This document shows, in pieces, positions 1-9,057 of a stretch of DNA of 30,815 nt (its first letter is position 1; every line of letters starts with the position of its first letter). The stretch is from an uncultured Cellvibrio sp. (GTDB lineage: Bacteria > Pseudomonadota > Gammaproteobacteria > Pseudomonadales > Cellvibrionaceae). Both the position numbers and the translations under genes were made by a program. A model generated the notes under the pieces. It had not been told where the DNA came from. It saw nothing but the letters and a program-made list of their open reading frames with translations, and did no database searches. The stretch lies in NCBI GenBank assembly GCA_946481095.1, contig CAMLML010000058.1:1-30815 (forward strand), read 5' to 3'.

Positions 1-1
1 A

Positions 2-790
2 ATTGTTAATGCATTAGACATGGCAAACCGCAGCAAATTATTTGATGTGATTATTCTCGGGCGCGGCGGTGGTTCGTTAGAAGACCTTTGGGCCTTTAAC
101 GAAGAAATAGTCGCGCGCGCAATTGCAGCCAGTCAAATTCCGGTGATCAGTGCCGTGGGCCACGAAACCGATTTTACTATTGCCGATTTTGTAGCGGATT
201 TGCGCGCACCTACGCCCTCAGCAGCAGCTGAAATTGCGGTGCCCGATAGCGATGAATTGTTGGATCAATTTATTGGCCTTGAAGTATTACTGGAAGAATC
301 CATTCAACGCAAACTGGAATTTTTTCAACAAAAAGTGCATTGGTTACAATCGCGCTTGCGTCATCCAAAATCAAAACTGGAACAGGCATCGCAACGATTG
401 GACCATCTGGAGTCACGTTTAAAAAATAAGATGTTGTCAAACATTCGCTATCATCAAAATTATCTGCATACTTTGAGTTTGCGCCAAGCGCCATGGCATC
501 CGAAAAATCAATTACAACGCTTGCAACAGCGTTTGCTGCAAGCGGATCAACAACTGAAAATATCGCAACAACATCTATTGAATAAAAAGAAACAGGCTTT
601 TCAAAGCGCTGTTCGTGTATTAAACACGTTAAGTCCGCTTAAAACATTGGATAGAGGTTACGCATTGGTAACACATGAGGGAACACAAATACCGATTACA
701 TCCAGCAAACAAATTAAAACAGGCAATCAATTAACGACCCGTGTTGCCGAGGGCGAATTTACTTGCGAAGTCACGAAAATCATTCGTTAG
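2..790 (+). CDS. xseA: Exodeoxyribonuclease VII large subunit, C-terminal part
   Basis: The reading frame is open from the first bases, so the gene starts upstream of the window and only about the last 260 residues are here. XseA is the catalytic subunit of exonuclease VII, which with XseB degrades single-stranded DNA. The segment holds the family's conserved core: [11 protein letters not shown], then [29 protein letters not shown] long charged, Gln-rich coiled-coil-like stretch follows, as in other XseA proteins, then the C-terminal LDRGYALVT motif. The ATG at 20 is internal, not a start. Assignment is secure; the true start cannot be seen. Confidence 0.96.
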   Translation: MVNALDMANRSKLFDVIILGRGGGSLEDLWAFNEEIVARAIAASQIPVISAVGHETDFTIADFVADLRAPTPSAAAEIAVPDSDELLDQFIGLEVLLEESIQRKLEFFQQKVHWLQSRLRHPKSKLEQASQRLDHLESRLKNKMLSNIRYHQNYLHTLSLRQAPWHPKNQLQRLQQRLLQADQQLKISQQHLLNKKKQAFQSAVRVLNTLSPLKTLDRGYALVTHEGTQIPITSSKQIKTGNQLTTRVAEGEFTCEVTKIIR

Positions 791-900
791 TTTTGTTGGC
801 TCTACTTGATAGCCCAGTTATCAATATAGGTTTCGTTGTAACCAACTCAAATAGAAAGGTATCTCTAAATAGCAGTCACATAATGTCAAAAGGGTGATCT

Positions 901-1755
901 ATGAAGGTAAACAGTTTATTGTTGTATAGCCCGAGTGCGGGTGAAACTTTATATTTGAAGATAGTTGCGGTTGTAACAGTTATCTTGATTGCGTGTCTAC
1001 ACTATGCCGCCGGGCCCCTATTTGAATTCCATCTATTCTTTTTCATTCCAATTGTGATTGCTTCCTGGTTCACTAATAAGTATTTCAGCTACTTTATCAT
1101 CAGCTTGGTCATTATTTCATGGACACTGGGTGATTACCTGATTGCCAGCGAGACGCTGCTGCCTATTGCCTTTTTTTTCAACGCATTGATGCATGCGTTT
1201 ATTCTAATCTATGTAAACCATTTGCTCACTTATATTCGAACGCTTTTACAAAAAGAAGCGCAGATGGCGAGAGAAGACGCCCTAACACAAATTCTAAATC
1301 GGCGTGGTTTTTTTGAGTATGGCGAAACTGCCATTTCTACAGCCAATCGCTACAAATTACCTGTAACCATTATTTTTATTGATCTGGATGAATTTAAATC
1401 AATAAATGACACATTGGGGCACAAGATTGGCGACCAACTTTTATACCAAACGGCAAAAGTGCTGAAAGAAAACATACGTAAGTCAGATGTTGCAGGTCGC
1501 TTGGGGGGAGATGAATTTTGTCTTGTCCTTTTAAATATCAATAGTTCACAAGCCTTGGAATTCTCGGAGAATTTGCGAAATAGATTAAAAGAATGCATGA
1601 ATCATCATAATTGGAACACCACATTCAGTATGGGAATTGTGAGCTATAACACTGTTCCAGATGACTTTCAGGAAATCATCCAGGAAGCCGACAAGTTAAT
1701 GTACCAGGTCAAGAATAAAGGAAGAAATGGTTTTCTACATTCTTCATATCCTTAG
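901..1755 (+). CDS. Membrane-anchored diguanylate cyclase (GGDEF)
   Basis: A 284-residue protein. Residues about 18-112 are very hydrophobic and should form four or so membrane helices. A GGDEF domain fills residues about 125-280. The active-site motif GGDEF (202-206) is intact. An RxxD inhibitory site (R193-K-S-D196) lies exactly five residues before it, so the enzyme is expected to make c-di-GMP from GTP and to be product-inhibited. The N-terminal sensor is short and I do not recognise its ligand. An AGGGTG ribosome site precedes the ATG by about six bases. It stands alone between xseA and a convergent LysR gene. A HD-GYP-like gene of the opposing activity lies 6 kb away. Confidence 0.93.
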   Translation: MKVNSLLLYSPSAGETLYLKIVAVVTVILIACLHYAAGPLFEFHLFFFIPIVIASWFTNKYFSYFIISLVIISWTLGDYLIASETLLPIAFFFNALMHAFILIYVNHLLTYIRTLLQKEAQMAREDALTQILNRRGFFEYGETAISTANRYKLPVTIIFIDLDEFKSINDTLGHKIGDQLLYQTAKVLKENIRKSDVAGRLGGDEFCLVLLNINSSQALEFSENLRNRLKECMNHHNWNTTFSMGIVSYNTVPDDFQEIIQEADKLMYQVKNKGRNGFLHSSYP

Positions 1756-1820
1756 ACTGGATCTCTTTGTAATCTCATAAAAATTCTCATTTCGTGTTTA
1801 TAAATGGGCAAAATAAGTCG

Positions 1821-2726
1821 TCAACTTTTCCCGAACAAATCATCTCGTCCGGTTTTACAGATAGTCTTCACCAAAGGATGAGTCAGTTGTCGTTCGGTGG
1901 TAATAACGTAAACTTGCTCGGTGACTGATTCTACATCCGCCAATTTAATCACTTGGTATTGTCTGCACACATCTTCTGCAATCGCAGCGGGCGCAAAGAA
2001 TATTCCCTCACCGGCTTGACCAAAGGCTTTCATCAGGGCGCTATCATCAAATTCACCTTTGATTTGTGGATGCAGATTTTCTTGTGCCAACCAATTATTG
2101 ATTTTAATGCGCACGGCTGCGTCTTCACCTATCAGTAACAAAGGTGCTTGATTTAATGATGCCGGAAATTTTGGTTTTAATTTTTTTACCAGCGCCGCTG
2201 TACCAAAAAGCGACATAGGACTTTCACCAATCAAGTGATTAAAACCTTTCACGTGTAAATTCGTTGGCATGGGTTTATCGGCGATAATTAAATCCAAACG
2301 ATGAATAGATAATTCGGACAACAAAGACAACATGCGCCCTTCCCTGCAAATTAATTTTATCGGTTCATCCGCATTGTAGGCGGGCTCCAATAAGCGATGC
2401 GCAATCGATTTGGAAACCGAATCGGCCAAGCCCACTCGCAACGGCAAGGCTTTTTTGTTGCGATGATCCTGAATGATTTCCAGCAACTCATCACCGATTG
2501 AAAAAATTTCATCGGCATAACTCAATACCCGTCGCCCGGCATCGGTTAGCTCCAGATTGCGCCCGGATTTTCGAAATAACTCCACGCCCAATGATTGGGC
2601 AAACTCGGTTAACTGGCCACTAATTGATTGCGGCGTGAGGTAAAGCTGCTCAGCTGCCTTGGCAATGCTGCCCGTTTTGGCTACTGCCCAAAAGTAACGT
2701 AAATGTTTGTAATTAAGTGTTGCCAT
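1821..2726 (-). CDS. LysR-family regulator, NhaR-like
   Basis: A 301-residue LysR-type transcriptional regulator. The N-terminal winged helix-turn-helix reads NYKHLRYFWAVAKTGSIAKA and then LYLTPQSISGQL. This closely resembles E. coli NhaR (NYNHLYYFWHV..GS...AA..LYLTPQTITGQI), the Na+/H+ antiporter activator. The C-terminal effector-binding domain also keeps NhaR-like phrases (VGLADSVSK, HRLDLIIAD). No nhaA gene is next to it in this window; the nearest ion transporter is the CaCA antiporter at 4.2 kb, not adjacent. It is divergent from the HPF-like gene, and the 120-bp gap between them holds an imperfect palindrome that could be its binding site. The subfamily is an inference; LysR membership is certain. 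Confidence 0.88.
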   Translation of the reverse strand: MATLNYKHLRYFWAVAKTGSIAKAAEQLYLTPQSISGQLTEFAQSLGVELFRKSGRNLELTDAGRRVLSYADEIFSIGDELLEIIQDHRNKKALPLRVGLADSVSKSIAHRLLEPAYNADEPIKLICREGRMLSLLSELSIHRLDLIIADKPMPTNLHVKGFNHLIGESPMSLFGTAALVKKLKPKFPASLNQAPLLLIGEDAAVRIKINNWLAQENLHPQIKGEFDDSALMKAFGQAGEGIFFAPAAIAEDVCRQYQVIKLADVESVTEQVYVITTERQLTHPLVKTICKTGRDDLFGKS

Positions 2727-2776
2727 ATCAACTCACGCTTTTGTAAACATCGGTTTTTTCGAAGTATATAACAAGA

Positions 2777-2815
2777 ACATTCGATTTGTTGGATGTTTGA
2801 ATTCTGCCGTAGTAT
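2777..2815 (+). promoter_or_regulatory. Promoter and possible LysR site for HPF-like gene
   Basis: TTGTTG (2786-2791) and TAGTAT (2810-2815), 18 bases apart, make a reasonable sigma-70 promoter reading into the HPF-like gene. The -35 lies inside an imperfect 20-bp palindrome, ACATTCGATTTGTTGGATGT (2777-2796), in the divergent gap with a LysR gene, the usual place for LysR operators. The pairing of palindrome and regulator is inference. Confidence 0.4.
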
Positions 2816-2847
2816 CCCCATGTCATCAACAACGTGAGGGCAATCCG

Positions 2848-3216
2848 ATGCAAATCCAGATTCACACTCATCAATTTGATCTGACGGACGCAATCAAAGG
2901 ATACATAGAGCAACGGGCAGCCTTTGCTTTGGGTTGGAACCCGGATGGATTGCTAAAAATTAATCTTCGGCGCGCCAATAGCAACGGATCACGCGGCGCT
3001 ATGGATAAATGCTGCCAGATCACTCTGAGATTCAAGGGAAAAAAAGATTTGGTCGTGGAAGACACACAAACAGATTTGTATCTGGCAATTGACCGGGCGT
3101 TGGAACGCGCATCGCGCAGCCTTGCCCGGCAACTAGCAAGACAACAGGAAATTCACCATCAGCGATTCCCGCTGGTAAATGACAAGCAGGATGCAAAGAG
3201 TGTTCGCTTGTTGTAA
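2848..3216 (+). CDS. HPF/RaiA-type ribosome-associated protein
   Basis: A 122-residue protein resembling the hibernation-promoting factor / RaiA (YfiA) fold: it starts [23 protein letters not shown], with a later [20 protein letters not shown]. Family members bind the 30S decoding site and stabilise inactive ribosomes under stress. It differs from the rpoN-linked hpf by a basic C-terminal tail ([19 protein letters not shown]). I chose the ATG at 2848 because a GAGGG sits nine bases upstream and homology starts there; the open frame extends back to 2797 without support. It is a single gene between the LysR regulator and htpX. Function within the family is inferred. Confidence 0.82.
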   Translation: MQIQIHTHQFDLTDAIKGYIEQRAAFALGWNPDGLLKINLRRANSNGSRGAMDKCCQITLRFKGKKDLVVEDTQTDLYLAIDRALERASRSLARQLARQQEIHHQRFPLVNDKQDAKSVRLL

Positions 3217-3251
3217 GCATTCACCCAATTTATTTCGGAGGCACATTACTT

Positions 3252-4118
3252 ATGAAACGTATATTTTTATTTTTGGCAACCAACGTTGCGATTGTGTTGG
3301 TTTTGTCATTAACCATGCGCATTTTGGGTGTTGAACCCTATTTAAATGCCAATGGTTTGAATCTCACCTCGCTGTTAATCTTTGCAGCGGTGATGGGTTT
3401 TGGTGGTTCATTTATTTCGCTCGCTATTTCCAAATGGATGGCCAAAACCACCATGGGCGTGCAAGTGATTACTGAACCGGCGAATCACCATGAACGCTGG
3501 CTGGTCGAAACGGTGGCACGTTATGCGCAGGAAGCGCGTATCGGCATGCCGGAAGTGGGCGTCTTTAACTCACCTGAGCCCAATGCATTCGCAACAGGCA
3601 TGAATAAAAACAATGCGCTGGTTGCTGTTTCTACCGGTTTGCTGCAAAGCATGACCAAAGAAGAGGCGGAAGCTGTGCTGGGACACGAAGTTGCACACAT
3701 TGCTAATGGTGATATGGTGACCATGGGTTTGATTCAAGGTGTAGTAAACACTTTCGTGATTTTCTTCGCGCGAATTATCGGCAACTTTGTTGATAAAGTT
3801 ATCTTCAAGAATGAAGAAGGTCATGGACCCGCATTTTGGGTGACCAGTATTGTTGCGGAACTGGTATTGGGTATACTCGCTTCGATCATCGTTATGTGGT
3901 TCTCACGTCAACGTGAATTCCGTGCTGATCATGGTGGTGCTTATCTGGCGGGTAGACAAAATATGATTGCTGCTTTACAACGTTTGCAATCATTACATCC
4001 GCAACCCTTGCCCGATAATATGGCAGCATTTGGTATTGCCGGTGGTGGCGGTTTGGCGAAATTGTTTATGACTCACCCACCATTGGAAGAACGTATTGCA
4101 CGTTTGCAACAAGGTTAA
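3252..4118 (+). CDS. htpX: Membrane-bound zinc metalloprotease HtpX
   Basis: A 288-residue M48 peptidase of the inner membrane that degrades misfolded membrane proteins alongside FtsH; length matches the family (about 290). The zinc motif HEVAH is at 145-149 and the third ligand is E222 in [10 protein letters not shown]. Hydrophobic helices occur at residues about 4-20, 37-58, 155-175 and 190-215. A GGAGG lies ten bases before the ATG. The gene is monocistronic: a strong terminator follows within 20 bases of the stop. In E. coli htpX belongs to the CpxR regulon; no CpxR site was recognised here. Confidence 0.97.
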   Translation: MKRIFLFLATNVAIVLVLSLTMRILGVEPYLNANGLNLTSLLIFAAVMGFGGSFISLAISKWMAKTTMGVQVITEPANHHERWLVETVARYAQEARIGMPEVGVFNSPEPNAFATGMNKNNALVAVSTGLLQSMTKEEAEAVLGHEVAHIANGDMVTMGLIQGVVNTFVIFFARIIGNFVDKVIFKNEEGHGPAFWVTSIVAELVLGILASIIVMWFSRQREFRADHGGAYLAGRQNMIAALQRLQSLHPQPLPDNMAAFGIAGGGGLAKLFMTHPPLEERIARLQQG

Positions 4119-4138
4119 TAACATTTGATTCTAGGAGG

Positions 4139-4165
4139 AGGCGACCCAAGTGGTCGCCTTTTTTT
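4139..4165 (+). terminator. Intrinsic terminator after htpX
   Basis: Perfect 8-bp stem AGGCGACC / GGTCGCCT with loop CAAGT, followed directly by a run of T. Confidence 0.93.
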
Positions 4166-4207
4166 GTAAATTATTTAGTAGAAAATTAATTAGTTCGGGA
4201 GTTGGTT

Positions 4208-5296
4208 GTGACAATACTTATGTTTATCGCAGGCTTGGTACTGCTGGTTGTGGGCGCCGATATTCTGGTGCGCGGCGCTTCAAAATTTGCCATGTCATTT
4301 GGCATATCACCTTTGGTGGTAGGTTTAACCATTGTCGCTTTCGGAACCAGCGCACCGGAGATGGCGGTATCAGTCGGTGCGGTATTACAAAATCAAACGG
4401 ATATTGCGATAGGCAATGTGGTCGGCAGTAACATTTTTAATATTTTATTTATTCTCGGTATTTCTGCGTTGATTACACCTTTAATAGTCAACGCACAAAT
4501 TATTCGCCAGGAAGTACCAATCATGATTGGTGCCTCACTGTTGCTGTTGGCGATTACTATGGATGGCACTCTGACCTGGTTTGATGGAGCGATTTTATTT
4601 TCATTATTAATCGCTTACACAGGCTTTTTGATTTATCAATCGCGTCGCGAATCAGCCGCTATTAACGCGGAATATTCCAGCGAAATTGAAAGCCATTCGT
4701 CATGGGACAACAGCAAGGTCGTACAAATTTTATTGATTGTCGGTGGTTTGGTGTTGTTAGTGTTGGGATCAAAATGGTTGGTGAGTTCATCCGTTATATT
4801 TACAAAACAATTAGGTGTGAGTGATTTGGTTATTGGTTTAACCATTGTTGCGGCGGGCACTTCCATGCCGGAAGTGGCGACCTCAATTGTTGCCGCCATC
4901 AAAGGTCAACGTGACATTGCCGTGGGTAATGTGATTGGCAGCAACACTTTTAATATTTTGGGATGCCTGGGTTTATCATCAATTGCGTCCGGCAGTCTGG
5001 GTTTAAGCATTTCAGACAATGTGATTAATTTTGATTTGTGGATCATGATTGCGGTCGCGATTGCGTGTTTGCCTATTTTTGCAACAGGCCAACAAATTTC
5101 ACGATTTAATGGCGCCGTATTTTTATTTTATTATCTGGTCTACACCGCCTATTTAATTATGATGGCTCAAAACCATTCAACATCATCCTTAAACAGCTTG
5201 ATGCTCAGCATTGTTTTACCTTTCACTATTATTAGTCTGGTGGTGGCTTTTTTGCGGCATAATAACGCTGCAGGCGGAATGAATAAAAACTTGTGA
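4208..5296 (+). CDS. Calcium/sodium antiporter, CaCA (YrbG-like)
   Basis: An inner-membrane cation exchanger with the two inverted alpha-repeats that define the CaCA family: GLTIVAFGTSAPEMAVS...GNVVGSNIFNI in the first half and GLTIVAAGTSMPEVATS...GNVIGSNTFNILG in the second. The acidic residues in the two SxPE motifs bind the cation. About ten membrane helices are visible over 362 residues. I prefer the GTG at 4208, which has GGGAG six bases upstream, over the in-frame TTG at 4202, which is too close to it. It is a single gene between the htpX terminator and the TPP riboswitch. The transported ion (Ca2+ for Na+ or H+) cannot be read from sequence alone. Confidence 0.93.
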   Translation: MTILMFIAGLVLLVVGADILVRGASKFAMSFGISPLVVGLTIVAFGTSAPEMAVSVGAVLQNQTDIAIGNVVGSNIFNILFILGISALITPLIVNAQIIRQEVPIMIGASLLLLAITMDGTLTWFDGAILFSLLIAYTGFLIYQSRRESAAINAEYSSEIESHSSWDNSKVVQILLIVGGLVLLVLGSKWLVSSSVIFTKQLGVSDLVIGLTIVAAGTSMPEVATSIVAAIKGQRDIAVGNVIGSNTFNILGCLGLSSIASGSLGLSISDNVINFDLWIMIAVAIACLPIFATGQQISRFNGAVFLFYYLVYTAYLIMMAQNHSTSSLNSLMLSIVLPFTIISLVVAFLRHNNAAGGMNKNL

Positions 5297-5326
5297 TTGA
5301 TTAAAGCCGCCAGTATATTACGCACT

Positions 5327-5437
5327 CTTGTCGGGGCGCCTTGGCTTGAGTGAAAAACTCGGGTACGGAGGCTGAGATGGGCTCGGCCCAACCCGTAGAA
5401 CCTGATCAGGTCAATACCTGCGGAGGGAACAAGGCGC
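5327..5437 (+). promoter_or_regulatory. TPP (THI-box) riboswitch
   Basis: The conserved thi-box elements occur in order: TCGGGGCGCC (5331-5340), a P3 arm with GAGT/ACTC, CTGAGATGGG (about 5371-5380), ACCCGTAGAACCTGATCAGG (about 5391-5410), and ATACCTGCGGAGGGAACAAG (5414-5433). P1 is CTTGT (5327-5331) with ACAAG (5429-5433). It precedes thiO by 43 bases and should repress the thiazole genes when thiamine pyrophosphate is bound. A second, longer helix is possible between GCGCCTTG (5336-5343) and CAAGGCGC (5430-5437). It excludes P1 and may be the unbound fold. Confidence 0.95.
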
Positions 5438-5446
5438 TTCTTTTCC

Positions 5447-5479
5447 GTGCCCTCCTCCGCCTCAGTTTTTCGAGGCACC
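5447..5479 (+). promoter_or_regulatory. Expression platform sequestering the thiO RBS
   Basis: GCCTC (5459-5463) pairs with GAGGC (5472-5476). The latter contains the thiO Shine-Dalgarno GAGG, four bases before the ATG at 5480. A competing pairing is GTGCCCTC (5447-5454) with GAGGCAC (5472-5478). CCCTCC (5450-5455) can also pair with GGAGGG (5422-5427) inside the aptamer. This suggests translational control: with TPP bound the aptamer keeps GGAGGG and the RBS is masked. The mechanism is inference. Confidence 0.6.
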
Positions 5480-6577
5480 ATGACATCAAATTTTCGTTTA
5501 TTACCTGAAACTGTTGGCATCGCCGGTGCGGGATTATTGGGCCGTCTCCTGGCATGGAAATTATTGCGGTCCGGTTGCAAGGTCACATTATTTGATGCAG
5601 GCCATATTCTCGATAATCAAAAAAATTCGGCTGCTGCATTTACTGCTGCGGGAATGATTGCGCCTTTGAGTGAAGCCGTGGTTTCGGATGCCAATGTGTA
5701 TCGGATGGGGCAATATGCTTTAAAAAAATGGCCTGAATGGTTAGCTGAACTATCCGATTGTAATTTATTTTTTCAACGCGGCAGTTTGGTTATTGCACAC
5801 CCGCAAGATCAATCCGAACTGGATCAATTTGTCAGTGAATTAAAATTTGTGATTCCTGACTGCAATTCTTATCAGCAATTAAACCATCAACAAATTCATG
5901 AATTGGAGCCGGATTTACACACACAATTCTCCAATGGGTTATTGTTAACAGAAGAAGGGCATCTACATAATCGTGAGTTTTTGCAAAAACTGATTCAGGA
6001 GTTGATTAAACTGGGATGTGAATTCAGAGAAAATACCGCTGTTGAGCTTGATGCATTCACTGTCAAAACATCGAAAAAAAATGAAAGCTTTACTTGTGTG
6101 ATTGACTGTCGCGGTGTCGGGGCAAAAACACAATTAAAAAATTTGCGCGGCGTACGTGGCGAAACCTTGCATGTACAAACCAGTGAAGTGCATTTTCAAC
6201 GCCCTGTTCGCTTGATGCATCCACGCTATCAATTATATGTAGTGCCCAAACCGGATAATCGTTTTATTATCGGCGCGACCCAAATCGAAAGTGAAGACAG
6301 ATCCCCCGTCAGTTTGCAGTCATCACTGGAGTTGAGTTCAGCACTTTATACCCTGTCGCCTGCATTTGCTGAAGCAAGAATTATTGAAATGGATAGTAAC
6401 TTGCGACCTGCTTTTCATGACAACCTGCCACATATCCATATCCAGAATGGCATCATCCGGGCAAATGGATTATTTCGACATGGGTATTTGTTGGCGCCGG
6501 CTGTTGTTGACAGCATTATGGCGAGCTTGATGAAATCGGAAGAGACCGTTTTTTGTCATTTACTTAAACACAGTTGA
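5480..6577 (+). CDS. thiO: Glycine oxidase ThiO
   Basis: A 365-residue FAD-dependent oxidase of the DAO family that makes dehydroglycine from glycine for thiazole synthesis. The FAD-binding GAGLLG is at residues 16-21, followed by an acidic strand end (TLFDAG). AAAFTAAGMIAPLSE is typical of ThiO/DAO proteins, and near the C-terminus ANGLFRHGYLLAPA closes the FAD site. The start is the ATG at 5480 just after the riboswitch; an upstream GTG in frame lies inside the regulatory region and is unlikely. First gene of thiO-thiS-thiG, with nine bases to thiS. The presence of ThiO rather than ThiH implies an aerobic, oxygen-dependent route. Confidence 0.94.
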   Translation: MTSNFRLLPETVGIAGAGLLGRLLAWKLLRSGCKVTLFDAGHILDNQKNSAAAFTAAGMIAPLSEAVVSDANVYRMGQYALKKWPEWLAELSDCNLFFQRGSLVIAHPQDQSELDQFVSELKFVIPDCNSYQQLNHQQIHELEPDLHTQFSNGLLLTEEGHLHNREFLQKLIQELIKLGCEFRENTAVELDAFTVKTSKKNESFTCVIDCRGVGAKTQLKNLRGVRGETLHVQTSEVHFQRPVRLMHPRYQLYVVPKPDNRFIIGATQIESEDRSPVSLQSSLELSSALYTLSPAFAEARIIEMDSNLRPAFHDNLPHIHIQNGIIRANGLFRHGYLLAPAVVDSIMASLMKSEETVFCHLLKHS

Positions 6578-6586
6578 TGAAAAATT

Positions 6587-6790
6587 ATGATTCAAATCAG
6601 TGTCAATAACCAATCGCAATCAATAGCACCTAACACACGCCTGAGTGATGCATTAATTACATGGGGCTTCGCCAACAGCAAAATTGCTGTTGCCATCAAT
6701 CAGGAATTTGTCCCCCGTTCAACTTATAACGAACGCATTTTAATGAATAACGATCAAATAGATATAGTTAAACCTGTAGGAGGCGGTTGA
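6587..6790 (+). CDS. thiS: Sulfur carrier protein ThiS
   Basis: A 67-residue ubiquitin-fold protein ending in Gly-Gly-Gly, the C-terminus that ThiF adenylates and that carries the thiocarboxylate sulfur to ThiG. It begins [13 protein letters not shown], as usual for the family, and length is typical (about 66). The last codons double as the ribosome site for thiG (AGGAGG), so the two genes are translationally linked. thiF is not in the window. Confidence 0.95.
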   Translation: MIQISVNNQSQSIAPNTRLSDALITWGFANSKIAVAINQEFVPRSTYNERILMNNDQIDIVKPVGGG

Positions 6791-6791
6791 T

Positions 6792-7577
6792 ATGGAAAAA
6801 GATTTTGTACTCTATGGAGAACATTTTTCCAGTCGTTTTTTATTGGGCACAGCACTTTATGCATCGCCACAATTAATGTGCGAGTCAATTCAGCAATCAC
6901 GCTGTGAAATTGTCACGCTGGGTTTGCGCCGACAAAATCCGGCAGAAAAATCCGGTGATAGTTTTTGGCAATTTATTCAGGAAAGCGGTTGTCGTTTATT
7001 ACCCAATACTGCAGGATGCAAATCAGTAAAAGAAGCTGTGGCATTGGCAGAAATGTCGCGAGAAATTTTTGACACTGACTGGATTAAATTGGAAGTCGTT
7101 GGCGATGATTACAACTTACAACCTGATCCTTTTGGTTTATTGGAGGCATCAGACATTTTAATCAAAAAAGGTTTTAAAGTTTTGCCTTATTGCACCGATG
7201 ATTTGATTTTATGCAAACGCTTGCTGGATGTAGGCTGCGAAGTATTAATGCCCTGGGGCGCACCTATTGGCACTGGTCAGGGTTTATTAAATCGCTACAA
7301 TTTAAAAACGCTACGTGAACGTATTAAAGATGTGCCCATGATTATTGATGCAGGCTTGGGCGCACCATCACAAGCAGCAGAAGCTATGGAAATGGGGTTT
7401 GATGGCATTTTATTAAATACCGCTGTTGCAAAAGCACATAATCCTCCCTTAATGGCGGCCGCGTTTGCAGATGCTATTGATGCGGGGAGAAAAGCGTTTA
7501 AAGCAGGATTGATTCAGAAACGTCAAACTGCCAGCCCAAGCACACCGACAATTGGGCAACCTTTTTGGCATCAGTGA
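6792..7577 (+). CDS. thiG: Thiazole synthase ThiG
   Basis: A 261-residue TIM-barrel enzyme that forms the thiazole phosphate from 1-deoxy-xylulose 5-phosphate, dehydroglycine and ThiS thiocarboxylate. The Schiff-base lysine is K99 in [10 protein letters not shown]. Further family signatures are [31 protein letters not shown] and [19 protein letters not shown] near the phosphate site. The start is one base after the thiS stop, with its Shine-Dalgarno inside thiS. It is the last gene of the riboswitch-controlled operon. thiE, thiC and thiD must lie elsewhere. Confidence 0.97.
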   Translation: MEKDFVLYGEHFSSRFLLGTALYASPQLMCESIQQSRCEIVTLGLRRQNPAEKSGDSFWQFIQESGCRLLPNTAGCKSVKEAVALAEMSREIFDTDWIKLEVVGDDYNLQPDPFGLLEASDILIKKGFKVLPYCTDDLILCKRLLDVGCEVLMPWGAPIGTGQGLLNRYNLKTLRERIKDVPMIIDAGLGAPSQAAEAMEMGFDGILLNTAVAKAHNPPLMAAAFADAIDAGRKAFKAGLIQKRQTASPSTPTIGQPFWHQ

Positions 7578-7595
7578 TTTTTAAAGCAACTCACA

Positions 7596-7627
7596 CACCC
7601 TCCCCTTACGATAGGGTGGGGTTTGTT
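7596..7627 (+). terminator. Weak terminator after thiG
   Basis: CACCCT (7596-7601) can pair with AGGGTG (7613-7618), followed by GGGTTTGTTTTAA. The stem is short and the U tract interrupted. It sits between the convergent thiG and HD-GYP-like genes. Confidence 0.4.
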
Positions 7628-8977
7628 TTAACCATTCAATAAATCCAAAATTTTTTCAAACCCGGCTCTCAACTTTGCCTCCATCTGTTGGTTTTTTTCT
7701 TCATTTGAATCCAGATAAATTTGAAACATACGATTAAGGCGCTGCAGATGGAATAAAAATTCTTGCTGCAACATCATCATATTTTCAATATTTTTTGAAT
7801 CATCATAATTCACTACCTGCATGGAAGACTCTATTTTTCTTTCATCACTTTCATAGAAAATACCCGAGCCACGAATAGTAGTTGCTACATGGATAATTAC
7901 GTTTTGCAGTGCATGTAGTTTTCTATCACCGTGAGTAAACCCCACAGATAATAAACAATCCCTTAGCATGTTAAACCAGACAGCCAGAAACTTATTTTTT
8001 TGAGAAAACTCTTCTATTAACCTGGGAGAATTTTCATTAATCACCTTTTGCAAAGGCATATCGCCACGCTTTAAAACTGCCATTACCAATTCATAATTAC
8101 GATGCATATAGGCTTGTTGGTTTAATTGGATAATCGCAGCTGCATCACGCAAACTTCTGCCTTCGGTTTTGAAACGATTAAAATAAATAGCCGCCAAACT
8201 ATCTGTTAAACCTAATATTTGCCCCAGAAGGCTGATTTCACTTTCAACTTTTGCATAAGGGTACCCGGTACCATCACAACGCTCATGGTGTTCTTGCACG
8301 GCTATTATTGCGGACGGGTTAAAATTGGGAATTACATTTAATATCTCGACGCTCATTGGCAAATGTTGTTGGATTTGAAACCAATCTTCCGCATTCAATT
8401 TATCTTTTTTATTAAGCACTGTTGGCTCTACAAATAACATCCCCGCATCGTGACCCAGGGATGCTAAAAAAACAGACTCCATATCCGATTTCGACAAGCG
8501 CATTTCTTTTGCTATCAGTACCGATAGAATGCTGCAATAAAGTGTACGGGAATAGGTTTGTGAGAGCTGGATTGCCATTAAAGCCAAATGCTGGATTAAC
8601 ACCGGGTATGCTGCAACTGCATCGATCAGTGGCGCCAGCAATTTTTCGATTGCATGATTATCATCTATCGCCAAAAGTAACGAGTCCTGTTCAATCAGCG
8701 TCTGAAAGTCTTTTGACAAACTTCGGCCTGATTCAAAAGCTACAATTGAAGAAAGAATCCTGTCGAATGGTATTTGCATCAAACGAAATACCAAGTCCGG
8801 CTGTATCACATCACCTGAACTAAAAAGCTTTTTACCTGAGGCATCAAGCAAATCCTCCGTAAACCGGACAGTCACCATCCCGGACGCTTTTGCCAAATGC
8901 TGGATGTAAACACGCTTGCTCGATGACAAGTAACTAACACCCTTCAACAAGGGAGACATCAAGTGACTTTCAGACAT
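7628..8977 (-). CDS. HD-GYP-type c-di-GMP phosphodiesterase-like protein
   Basis: About 449 residues. The middle (about 165-280) is an HD-GYP domain, seen as SLGHDAGM, then QQHLP, then EHHERCDGTGYPY and ILGLTDSLAAI. HD-GYP enzymes hydrolyse c-di-GMP with a bi- or trinuclear metal centre. The HD pair, the single His, the HH pair and the later Asp are present, but the Lys of the usual HDxGK is Met and the final DA is AA. Activity is therefore uncertain. The N-terminal 150 residues and the C-terminal 150, with helical Gln/Glu-rich ends, are not assigned. The start is ambiguous: ATG 8977 is preferred, but TTG 8992 and ATG 8959 are possible and none has a strong ribosome site. Confidence 0.8.
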   Translation of the reverse strand: MSESHLMSPLLKGVSYLSSSKRVYIQHLAKASGMVTVRFTEDLLDASGKKLFSSGDVIQPDLVFRLMQIPFDRILSSIVAFESGRSLSKDFQTLIEQDSLLLAIDDNHAIEKLLAPLIDAVAAYPVLIQHLALMAIQLSQTYSRTLYCSILSVLIAKEMRLSKSDMESVFLASLGHDAGMLFVEPTVLNKKDKLNAEDWFQIQQHLPMSVEILNVIPNFNPSAIIAVQEHHERCDGTGYPYAKVESEISLLGQILGLTDSLAAIYFNRFKTEGRSLRDAAAIIQLNQQAYMHRNYELVMAVLKRGDMPLQKVINENSPRLIEEFSQKNKFLAVWFNMLRDCLLSVGFTHGDRKLHALQNVIIHVATTIRGSGIFYESDERKIESSMQVVNYDDSKNIENMMMLQQEFLFHLQRLNRMFQIYLDSNEEKNQQMEAKLRAGFEKILDLLNG

Positions 8978-9057
8978 AAGATCAGGACTCAATGGTTATG
9001 AATATTCTTTTCCTGCCAAATGCATTTGAGTCTAGTTCATAAATGGAATTTTGCGCT

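Noticed and set aside
5167..5586. 139-codon minus-strand ORF across the riboswitch
   Set aside because: It overlaps the antiporter end, the TPP aptamer and the thiO start; clearly an antisense shadow.
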